Source of the DNA: Chimonanthus salicifolius
Taxonomy: Eukaryota; Streptophyta; Magnoliopsida; Laurales; Calycanthaceae
Assembly: GCA_013350335.1 (NCBI GenBank)
Contig: CM023538.1
Span: 61,679,080 to 61,743,079 of the forward strand
Direction: 5' to 3'
DNA: 64,000 nucleotides
The position numbers and the translations under genes were made by a program. Position 1 is the first letter of the stretch. The number at the start of each line of letters is the position of its first letter. Positions 55,777 to 64,000 of this stretch are shown piece after piece. The notes under the pieces are model-generated. The model was given only the letters and a program-made list of their open reading frames with translations. It did not search any database and had not been told where the DNA came from.

Positions 55777-57318
55777 TTATTTGAAATAAGGCTGAAGCAG
55801 AGTAAGAAGCTGGAGGAGAATTGCAACAATCACAGATATGATTGCCCATGGATTGTCATAGTAAATCCGAGTCAAACTCGCTCTCCACACAACCCAAGGC
55901 TTGTGATAATACTCTTCAATCCCTTTAATGACATCTCGGAGATACAAATCCTTGTTATACAAGCTCACCTCTTTGCCCATCTTGTTGAATACAGCAGCCA
56001 AATCATCATTGGTGCCCAACCATTTCTTGATTATCCCACTTTCATAAAGAATTCTCACATCCTTTGCATGGTTGATGAGAAAATCCATGAAGATAGTATA
56101 CCCTGATATGTATGGAGTGTGGAGAGAATTGCTGTGCAGAGTATAGTAACACTGCTCGAAAACAAGAAGATTCATGAATACAGAAGTGGCCCATTCTTCA
56201 AAGTACAGAGGGGGGATCTCGATCACTGCTTTATGAAACTTGGTTTGACACTTTATATCAAAGAAACTTTCAGCTTTCCTATTCCGCCTGAATTCGAATC
56301 CTGCTTGTTGAAGCTCTGAAGCAGAGGGTATCTTTACTCTGTTTTCTGATTCTTGTCTTGCTGGGTGCTTTCCATGTCGAATTTTGATGATATGTAATCC
56401 TTCCAATCTATGTTTCTCTGATCTATCATCATCTCTAGGGTGGGGAACGACTGAAGCATAGAATAAATGGAGCAGATGCTTGAATGGAACATTAGAATGG
56501 CTGGCACTTACATTACCCACTTCGGGGAAATTGATTAGGACATCAGTATCGGTGCCGCTCAGCATCTTTTTGAAGAACTTGAAAGCCATTTCTGTAAGAT
56601 TTTGGTCAGGAATATCCATGAGTTGGAATATGCATTGGAGAATAAGGAAAGGAATTTGATTTTCCAACTTGAGCAAGTCGATCACTAGCATCTTTTTCAT
56701 GTCTTCATTTTTCAAAACAGAGTTCTTTATAATTGAGTCCTCTGCAAATCCATCGCCCCATCCGACTGTCGTCCTGTAAAAGAGCTCGATGATGAAGCAA
56801 CCATCTAATACCATCATCTCTACAAAAGCATAGCTGTTCAACGATCGGAGTTTCTGCGAGTAACACTCCCTGGCTTTTCCCTCCTCCTTCCTGACAGTTC
56901 TCAAGCACTGCTTCAACCAATTCGTTCCCCTTCTCTCGACGATGGAATTCAGATAGCTCTTCTTCACGTCCTCCATGACTCGCAGTTGGTTCCTTCTTTT
57001 AGCATTGTGAAATGGGCCAATTGAGATTAGATGAGGTTCGTAAGGATATTGACCCAGTTGGCGAAAGCGCTCCGGAACCTTCTGGATGGGAAATGAACAT
57101 TCTGATTCTGAACCATAATCATCATCCCTTTTTTTCTTGATGGAATCCATGAAATTATTCACCCACCCTTTCTCCCAGTTCAGTTCCTTGTCAACAGAAT
57201 TTGCATCCCCATCTTCATCTACTCTATGTAAGATAGGAGAGAAGGAAGTCTCCTTGTTATCTCCTTCCTCACCACTCTCTGTGGAAACCATAACTTTCCC
57301 ACAAGTAGTAGTTGCCAT
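55777..57318 (-). CDS. DUF247 (UPF0481) family protein, gene D, intact
   Basis: A single-exon 513-residue frame on the minus strand from ATG 57318. It is longer than copy C because of an N-terminal acidic/Ser-rich extension of about 80 residues. The domain has the same landmarks: VPERFRQLG, HLISIGPFHN, MMVLDGCFIIELF, VIDLLKLENQIPF, HLLHLFYASVV, SELQQAGFEF, NLLVFEQCY, FMDFLINHAKDV, and a C-terminal membrane helix (PWAIISVIVAILLQLL, about 490-510). It is clearly a diverged paralogue, not part of the recent A-B-C array. Function is unknown; anchoring by the C-terminal helix is inferred from the family. The likely start is the first ATG after an upstream A/T-rich region. Confidence 0.95.
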   Translation of the reverse strand: MATTTCGKVMVSTESGEEGDNKETSFSPILHRVDEDGDANSVDKELNWEKGWVNNFMDSIKKKRDDDYGSESECSFPIQKVPERFRQLGQYPYEPHLISIGPFHNAKRRNQLRVMEDVKKSYLNSIVERRGTNWLKQCLRTVRKEEGKARECYSQKLRSLNSYAFVEMMVLDGCFIIELFYRTTVGWGDGFAEDSIIKNSVLKNEDMKKMLVIDLLKLENQIPFLILQCIFQLMDIPDQNLTEMAFKFFKKMLSGTDTDVLINFPEVGNVSASHSNVPFKHLLHLFYASVVPHPRDDDRSEKHRLEGLHIIKIRHGKHPARQESENRVKIPSASELQQAGFEFRRNRKAESFFDIKCQTKFHKAVIEIPPLYFEEWATSVFMNLLVFEQCYYTLHSNSLHTPYISGYTIFMDFLINHAKDVRILYESGIIKKWLGTNDDLAAVFNKMGKEVSLYNKDLYLRDVIKGIEEYYHKPWVVWRASLTRIYYDNPWAIISVIVAILLQLLTLLQPYFK

Positions 57319-58089
57319 TTGATGCTAAGCTCTAATGGGATTTCACAGAAAATGGTAGGACTTCAGTTTCAGAAATGAGAACCACCATGAGCTATCAAGT
57401 GTACTGGTAGAATTCCTTAAATAAAAGGGAAGATATTGGATGTATTGTATCATTTATCTTCAATTAACCTACTCGAACTGGTTTACTCTGCTTTAGTTAA
57501 CTAACATATGAAATTTAAACTTTGGTTATAGGTGTTAAGTTGGGTCTATCTAATATGTGATAAGAATAGCTCTAAAGCTTTTTGAGATATTGGTTAGGTC
57601 CTATCTTTTGGTTGTCGGGCTACGAACACGAGTTTCACATTAAAAGTGTAGAAGTAGATCTAAAAATTTATAAACGACTTAGTTCACTCCATCTAAAAGG
57701 CTAGTCTTTTGAACCAGATATCGATGTCCTAACAAATAGAATTAAAGGCAGGTCTCATACTACCTCATGTAGACTCAGGAGATCCTCTAAGTAGATAGGA
57801 TACTAGCCTCCTTCAAGCGGAGATTCTTAGAGCCGTGAACAAGTCCCTAGGAATTTATAAATTACTTGGATCATTCACCTAATAGATTAGTCTTTTGGAC
57901 TGGATATCTATTCCTCATATTGGTATTATATTGGTATCATATTATGTACTCACTTATCATGTGTTTTTAATAGGGTTTAACTTATACGCATTGAGTTGGG
58001 TTACAAGTAGAATAAAGAATTTTATTTTTCATATTCTATCAACTATAAAAATTGAGAGATCTATTTTGTTATTTTTTTTTTAATTTATA

Positions 58090-58205
58090 TATGAGAAACT
58101 GCAGGATACTCAGCGTAAAAGCCCCATGGGTGAGCCTACTACTCGTAGGGCACACCAAAGTTAGACCATGGGAGTGCTAACCTAAAACCAATTGAACTAC
58201 ACTAT
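58090..58205 (-). mobile_element. tRNA-like SINE-type repeat (minus strand)
   Basis: The minus strand starts with an A-box-like TAGTTCAATTGGTT followed by GGTCTAACTTTGGTGTGCCC and CTCACCCATGGGGCTTTTAC. A second copy on the plus strand at about 60345-60435 and a degenerate one near 715-780 show it is dispersed. No clear target duplication was found. Confidence 0.5.
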
Positions 58206-58296
58206 ATAAGTTAGATATTAATAGACTTTGAATCTGGCTTCACTTGCTGATGTAAATTTGAAATTTGACATGGATAAATATCTTCTAAGTTTTAAC

Positions 58297-58302
<6 letters not shown>

Positions 58303-58375
<73 letters not shown>
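58303..58375. repeat. (TA)n microsatellite
   Basis: About 36 uninterrupted TA dinucleotides. The open frames through it are repeat artefacts. Confidence 0.95.
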
Positions 58376-58380
<5 letters not shown>

Positions 58381-59048
58381 GATCCATATTTATTTATTTT
58401 CAATGTACGGATGAGAAATAAAATTCAAATGGATAACAAAAGTTGCTATTGGACAACACTAAATTATCATTCCCCTGTCCCACCTTGTTAATCACTATCT
58501 TGTCCCTCTTGTCATTATTTTCTCAGAGTACACGAGATATTTTCAGCAACGAGAACTTGATAACTCAGTTATCTCGCATCAGAGTTTGGACCCGTATAGT
58601 GCTTGCTCATCATTTTGAGTGGGTCATTAACATAAGAGTGTTAGGATTGGAACTGGTAATGGGTAGGTCTGGTCGGGTTAAGATGAAGTCTTATGCGGTT
58701 TGTGTCCTCGTCTAATTAGATGAATGTATTCATATAAATATGATAATAATTAAGTCAATTAAGAGTACTCAATAATTTTTTAATTTAGATTAGATCTATC
58801 TATTTATAAATAAGTTGAGGTTAAATTGAGTCGTGCCTTCTAATAGTTGTAGCAGCTGACATTGCTACCTGGAACTTTGAAATGCAATGCGTCCTTCATT
58901 TGGCCCTGACTTTAGGCGGAGTAGACCATCGACTAGGGCTCCTAAATAGATAGGCCTCCAAATAGATAGACTCTCAAGTCGAGTTCAATTTTTAAGTTTT
59001 TGGACCTTCTTTTATGTTATAAATTTATTTTAATGTTATTTTATCAAC

Positions 59049-59175
59049 AATGGGTCGGTGGTGCAATGGTAGTTCGTCTATTCTAGATCTTAATGTTTTA
59101 TGTTTGATTCACATTGGGTTTAATTTTTCAATTGCTATTATTACTTGTATTCCATCTTTTTTTTAAAAAAATTAA
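59049..59175 (+). mobile_element. Possible tRNA-derived SINE fragment
   Basis: GGTCGGTGGTGCAATGGTAG resembles a tRNA D-arm/A-box and GTTTGATTCAC a B-box 45 bp later, but there is no proper cloverleaf or anticodon arm. A T-run tail follows at about 59155. A degenerated tRNA pseudogene is the alternative. Confidence 0.4.
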
Positions 59176-60344
59176 GAATTGGGATGATTAATTGACTCTA
59201 TTATAAGATTAAAATGATTATATAAAGGTCCCTAAATGAGAAAACTTAGTGTTCACTCTAATATAGATAGTTGAATGGAAAGAAAATGAATTTAAATTTG
59301 AATGACTGTTTTGTGCTTTATAGTTTATAAATGAGTGATAATTTTTTAATATAATTTTACTTTATAAGTTGTTTTAAATACTTTATATATTTTAGCATGT
59401 CAAGTACTCTTTTTAAATACAATAAAATAGTAATAAAAAATAAAAAATCAACATGCATAACACAAGTAGAAATTAAATTTGTCAAAAAAAAGATTGAATA
59501 AATTAACTATCTTATCTATTGAAAAAGATATGTTAAAAAAACTTGAATATAGTAATTTAATCAGTAATTTTGCATTTCAAAATCTAAGAATAATAATTTT
59601 TAAATAATACTTTGTTATAAATTTGATTATGATATTTTATTTGGATATTTCACATTTCGTAAAAGAAATATCTGATTTTATTTTTATGAGTAGATAAAAG
59701 ACCCATCTTAAGAGTTCGCTTGGAGCGTTAAAATCTCGGAGCCCGCAGTGATTGTTATAACTAAATAGACTCCAAGACCAGAAAGTTCACATGGTGTAGA
59801 GAATTACCAATGGAAAATTTCTCTTTGTTAAATGACATGTTTGAGCCATCTCCTCAGTCCTAGTTGTGCTCCAACAAATGGTTAAGTGACCTTAATTGTG
59901 AACCTAAATCAATGAAAAAGTTGGAATGAACTTCATTATCATTAAACCAATTGGACATTGTTTATTCTCGAGTCATAATTCATAACCACATGGTTGTTCA
60001 TTCAATTAAAATTATGAAGTGATTGATAGTAGGTCAAAAATGTATAGGAGAAATTATTGATTAGGTGAAGCTGATTTCTAAAATCAAAGACATAATAACT
60101 CTTTGGAATGAGCTTGAAGGAATTCTTTTAAATGAATAAGATATTATTTTGTAGGGTTCACAATATATTAAATTAATGCTTGCATAAGATATTTTTCAGT
60201 GGAATGGTAGGATAACATTATAAATATACTCGACCTAAAACAGTTAAATCTTTTAAGTGAGTTACACGTGCAAAGCACTTGCATTGTATTAATTTATGTA
60301 AATTAAAAAGAAAATAATAAAAATATTATTATTATATTATTATT

Positions 60345-60435
60345 ATTATGGTCTAACTTTGGTGTGCCCTAGGGGTAGCGGCCTCACCTGTGGGAGTTTT
60401 ACGTTGGATATCCCGCAGTTTCCCACATGTAAATT
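60345..60435 (+). mobile_element. tRNA-like SINE-type repeat (plus strand)
   Basis: Matches the minus-strand copy at 58090 over TGGTCTAACTTTGGTGTGCC and TTTTACGTTGGATATCCCGC. It is partial, lacking the A-box end. Confidence 0.5.
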
Positions 60436-60484
60436 AAAACAAAAACAAGTTTTGATCAATTTTAAAATGTAACTTGTGTAATTC

Positions 60485-61367
60485 CTAGTTCGTGGGAGGG
60501 GGTTATGGAGTATTGGTTCCTATTTGGATTGAGAAGTAGGAAAAAGATTGTTTGGAACTTGATCCCATCCGTGGTTTTGTGGTCAATTTGGAAGGAGAGG
60601 AATCTAAGGGTCTTTGAAGGGATTAATTCGGATTTTAATGGAATTTTTCACAATGCTAAGTGGAGATTGTGTTGTTGGCTTTGTACTAATAAGGAATTCA
60701 GGGATTTTAAAACCAATGACTTGTTCCAAGTATGGGAGGATTGCTTGATGAATCGTCCAAAAAGCAAGAGGGTGCGAGCCATGTGGTCTCCTCCAGTTTG
60801 TGGTGTCTTCAAATTTAATGTTGATGATGCTTTGAGAGGTAAACCGGGTCCGGCTGGGGTCGGGGGTGTTCTTAGGGATCATTTGGGCGCCATAAGAATT
60901 ATTTTTCGAAATCTGTGGGGTCTAAGGAATCTAATGAGGAGGAACTTCTTGGTATACAGAGATCCTTAATCTTAGGGTCTAAGTTAGGGGGGTTAAATAA
61001 GTTATTAAGAGTGACTCATCCAACGCTATTAAATGGGCCAAAGGGGAGAAGCATCTACCATGGAAGCTGACTACTTTGATGAGGGAAATTAAAGGGTTGG
61101 TAGCAAGAATTGAGGTCTCATTCTCCGTCGTTAGCCGCTCTGCTAATGGGATGACGGATTTTTTTGCAAAAAATTGTGTTGATGGAACTACCAGGGCCAC
61201 TTTTCACCTTCCTGGTGGATAATTTATATGGGTCTGTGTTTTAATGTTGGGTTCATGGGGTGTAAGTTTTTTGTTCTTTTAAAACCTATATCTCTTAGGC
61301 CTCATCTTTATATTCTTACATTTGTATCTTTGTTCTATTAATGAAATTTTTCACCGTTCAAAAAAAA
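60485..61367 (+). mobile_element. 5'-truncated LINE with RNase H remnant
   Basis: The sequence starts within a LINE C-terminal region (SVVLWSIWKERNLRVFEG), continues into RNase H (KFNVDDALRGKPGPAGVGGV), and ends in a 3' tail with poly-A at 61360-61367. The 14-bp direct repeats AACTTGTGTAATTC (60471-60484) and AACTTGTTTAATTC (61368-61381) are target duplications. A frameshift occurs near 60900 and the end of RNase H (IKWAKG, SANGMTDFFAKN) lies in another phase. This is a typical dead-on-arrival LINE copy, related to the one at 34578. Confidence 0.9.
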
Positions 61368-61381
61368 AACTTGTTTAATTC

Positions 61382-62173
61382 AATTAAAATATATTTTAAA
61401 ATTTATAGTTAAACATAATATTTCTATGAACTCATCACATAAACTCGAAGTTGAGTTTGTAGATGGTAATCTGTCCACATGAAATGATAAATAGTGATAG
61501 TAATAATTGAGGCCCATTTGAGTCCAAGGTGCCCGATTTCGATCTCTAATCAAGCATTTATTTAAATTGATTCAACTTATACAAGTTAATGATACTCAAG
61601 GGATTTAATTCTGATATTTGTTGAGTCCACTTAATAGACAAATTTAAAAGTTATCATTTTAAATGAATGATTGGTTAGTTTATTCATTCAAAAGAGGAAA
61701 AGCCCAAGAAATAAAGAACAAGTTAAAGCCCACTGCTCGGGCCAGGCCGAACTAAAAGACACAAAACAGGTCCAAAGGAGAAAGGAACCAAATTAAACCA
61801 CATCGTGGGTCAAGCCACAACACAAAAGAGGCCAGAGAAGACAAAACTTGTAGTATGTTAATTTTAGAGATCTAAAAATGCAATTGTGTTTTTATTGAAA
61901 ATTAATGTTTAATAAAAATGAAATTTTATACTTGCACAAGATAAAGTCATATTTTTATTTCTTTTTAGTTTTACATTAAAAGTCAGTGACTCTTTATAAC
62001 ACCTGAAGCACCCCTTCCTCTCAATGGATAGCTTTTGATAGTGAGTTCTACTGCAAGAATATCAACATGATTTTCTTCATTTAACTCAGCCGATATAAAA
62101 TACATTTATGGTATTTAAAACAATTTGAAAGCAAATTCAGTCAATACATACATAATAAATAAAGCAAATGGAA
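61382..62173. other. Intergenic region
   Basis: AT-rich. The part at 61690-61860 (AAGCCCA, GGGCCAGGCC) resembles text near 28600 and may be LINE-tail debris. No gene recognised. Confidence 0.4.
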
Positions 62174-62738
62174 GGCTAGCAGTCAGCCCACAAGTGTTTT
62201 GTGTACGTAGACACGGGTTTTACTGTGTTTCCCATTTTGTAGGATTGAAATCGGGCCGGGTTGGGTCAGGTTTTTTAAAATCCAATCCGGCCCAAGTTAC
62301 TAATATATAGAACTCGACCCGAAGTTTTGACCCGGACGTCTTAACCCAACCGAACCCGAATTATAACCCGACTCAATCCGAAACCCGACCCGACCCGCAT
62401 TTTGAATACTTTTTACTCGGTCGGGTCAGGTTAGCTTAAAAATCTCTCAACCCAACCCGACCCGAATTCAATGTGGGTTTCTGACTTCTAAACCCGACCC
62501 GACCTGCTGACCCGACTTTCATAATCCAACCCGCATGATTTTCGGGTTGGGTCATGTGGGTTCGGGCCAAAACCCGACCCCAGTTTCACCCCTACCATTT
62601 TGCCCTTGGAAATCGGCTCACCGAACCAGTGATTCTAGTATTGTAAGGGTTCGGTGAGCCGATTTAGAGGGTTTGACGAGCCGATTTCCAAGAGCAAAAT
62701 TGGAAACATGGTAAAACCTGTGTTTGTATACGTGATCC
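62174..62738. mobile_element. MITE related to the 53848 family, interrupted by a second MITE
   Basis: The left part GGCTAGCAGTCAGCCCACAA and GACACGGGTTTTACTG and the inverted right part (ACACAGGTTTTACCATG) pair with each other and resemble the element at 53848. The interior has the shared motif AAATCGGCTCACCGAA. It is split at 62239 by the hAT-like MITE. The right end is approximate and no target duplication was seen. Confidence 0.5.
62240..62594. mobile_element. hAT-like MITE rich in ACCCGAC
   Basis: A 355-bp element with ends TAGGATTGAAA and (inverted) TAGGGGTGAAA and a perfect 8-bp target duplication CCATTTTG (62232-62239 and 62595-62602), as for hAT transposons. The interior is packed with ACCCGAC/GGGTCGG motifs in both orientations. 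No coding capacity. Confidence 0.88.
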
Positions 62739-63279
62739 TTTTTCAACTACTACATCTCAGTGTTGCAAACCTAATTATGCTCCTTGGGTCAGACCAAATC
62801 TAAAATACCCTACTTGAATTTGCCCAAGAATGAAGAATAAATCTTATGAAGGCAATCAACAAGCAGTCCACTTGGATTTACTCGTGGACTTCGATTGAGA
62901 ACTCTCCCACTCACGCATTTTCCTGATAACCTTGTCTTTTATAAGAAATTCATCACATAACATGAGAGAAGAAGTGTTCTAAACTATTGAAAATTCACTT
63001 CAATGTTTAGTAAACATCTACTTAACTTTCACAGAAGAAACATTATTTTTAAAGCATGATTGAAGCTAACAAATTGGATTTACTCGCGTATAATCTGTTT
63101 AATAAAATGGTTATTCTCACTCTATATTAAAGATGGGATTAATCTTATGAATATATTAAACCGCAGAAAATCAAGATTCAGGAAAGTACATGAAAATGAA
63201 GATGTGGGGCAAACGCTGAGAGTCTGAAGAAGAGCTATGCGGTATCAAATTTGATCTTTGCTCGAATGGTGAAGAAGTT
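62739..63279. other. Intergenic region upstream of the window's last gene end
   Basis: AT-rich 3' flank of DUF247 gene E; nothing recognised. Confidence 0.4.
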
Positions 63280-63999
63280 TCACTTTGTATAGGACCTAAC
63301 TATACCAAAAACCTGGAAGCCAATGGAAATTGAAAATGAGAGAAAGGCAAGAAGTATAGACCAGACTGCCATTCGATTTGATGCATAATTACGCTTGATG
63401 CTTGCTCGAAATCGGTGATTCGTGGCCTCCTTGTAACGTTTATTGATCATTTTCATGGTGTCTAAAATTCCTTTATCATCAACAACAAGCTTTCCACCAA
63501 TTTGGTTTATGAGATCGACCAAATGTTTATTGCTGCCAATGCAGTTCTCAATTCCATGGTGGCACAGAATTCCAACATCTTCGTCACTCGCAATGAGGCA
63601 ATCCATGAAGACGAGATATGCAGAGAAAGAAGTTCCACAATGGCGATAACACTGCTCAAATGCAGCTAGATTGAGCAGCAGAATGGCTGTGACAACTGAA
63701 ACCATCACTTGGGGAATTTTAATTTCTCCGCTTTGCGGCAATACCCAATACCGCCGAGGTATGAACTTTATGTCTGGTAAACCATTCTTTTCCTTCTTCT
63801 TCTTGAACTTGAATCCTGTTTTCTTAAGGTCGGATGCGCATGGGATCATATATACAGGATTAATGGTATCTGCCTTTGGATTCTTCTCCCTCTCCAAATT
63901 GGAAAGGAGAATTGAGTGTACTAAATGGAGAAGGTGATGGATATCATGATTGGGAACCCTTATTTCAATTTTATCTGGAACGGCAAATTTGAAGAATTT
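63280..63999 (-). CDS. DUF247 protein, gene E, C-terminal part (cut by window edge)
   Basis: On the minus strand the frame is open from the window's right edge to a stop at about 63280, giving the last 240 or so residues. It begins KFFKFAVPDKIEIRVPNHD and shows DUF247 landmarks (HHLLHLVHSI; SDLKKTGFKF; NLAAFEQCY; FMDCLIASDEDVGILCHHGI; LVDLINQIGG) and a C-terminal hydrophobic segment (VWSILLAFLSFSISIGFQVF). It is a distant paralogue of C and D. An internal ATG-like start would drop needed domain sequence, so the gene starts outside the window. Confidence 0.92.
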   Translation of the reverse strand, partial: KFFKFAVPDKIEIRVPNHDIHHLLHLVHSILLSNLEREKNPKADTINPVYMIPCASDLKKTGFKFKKKKEKNGLPDIKFIPRRYWVLPQSGEIKIPQVMVSVVTAILLLNLAAFEQCYRHCGTSFSAYLVFMDCLIASDEDVGILCHHGIENCIGSNKHLVDLINQIGGKLVVDDKGILDTMKMINKRYKEATNHRFRASIKRNYASNRMAVWSILLAFLSFSISIGFQVFGIVRSYTK

Positions 64000-64000
64000 A

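Larger units (their letters stand above)
57319..60470. other. AT-rich intergenic region with SINE-like repeats and a long AT microsatellite
   Basis: No gene recognised. Holds the tRNA-like repeats and (TA)n tract listed separately, plus A/T-rich sequence whose short frames are not supported. Confidence 0.45.

Noticed and set aside
58218..58491. Frames rich in alternating Ile-Tyr
   Set aside because: Produced by the (TA)n microsatellite.
59049..59125. Functional tRNA gene
   Set aside because: A-box and B-box resemblance only; no stable acceptor or anticodon stems, and a T-rich SINE-like tail follows.

Overview
The window is nuclear DNA of a flowering plant, probably a dicot with a repeat-rich genome. 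It is AT-rich, genes have TATA-type promoters, one gene has a GT-AG intron, plant-specific DUF247 (UPF0481) genes recur, and the rest is mostly plant-type mobile DNA (Ty3/gypsy chromovirus, Ty1/copia, LINE, Mutator-like, hAT-like). I cannot name the species. No rRNA, canonical tRNA, CRISPR or bacterial feature is present.

Host genes: five DUF247 loci. A (3-266, only the 3' end is in the window), B (19925 to about 20012, a broken 5' fragment), C (36657-37997, intact), D (55777-57318, minus strand, intact) and E (63280 to past the right edge, minus strand, partial). A, B and C are recent tandem duplicates with shared flanks. About 3 kb downstream of A (858-3611 plus 16126-16539) is a second copy of 40537-43792, downstream of C.

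Layout. 1-860: end of A. 858-16540: flank copy 1, split at 3612-16125 by a complete 12.5-kb Tekay/Del-like gypsy element with two 3483-bp LTRs and a 5-bp target duplication; the empty site survives in copy 2. 16540 to about 17740: reversed fragment of a related LTR. 17830-18166: foldback repeat. 19690-20012: promoter and start of B. 20013-26408: a large Mutator-like element with a MULE transposase gene (plus) and a convergent second gene (minus), both promoted from terminal arrays of a 16-bp palindrome; its right end is truncated. 26409-29956: AT-rich DNA with MITEs. 29957-32673: a complete non-autonomous relative (about 94-bp terminal inverted repeats, 9-bp target duplication) holding an approximately 870-bp palindrome. 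36440-38130: C. 39009-39885: an unusual element with LTR-like arms in inverted orientation and a 5-bp target duplication. 40537-44085: flank copy 2. 44390-46460: TIR-bounded repeat. 48173-53670: complete but mutated Ty1/copia element. 53848-54269: MULE-type MITE. 55777-57318: D. 60485-61367: 5'-truncated LINE. 62174-62738: MITE carrying a nested hAT-like MITE. 63280 onward: E.

How the parts relate: the best candidate for an undescribed system is the Mutator-like family at 20013-26408 and 29957-32673. Its ends are built from dense TTCGAA-centred palindromes, the larger member pairs a DDE transposase with a convergent accessory protein as MuDR does with mudrA/mudrB, and the smaller member contains a hairpin-forming palindrome that might feed silencing small RNAs. 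Function is inferred from sequence only.
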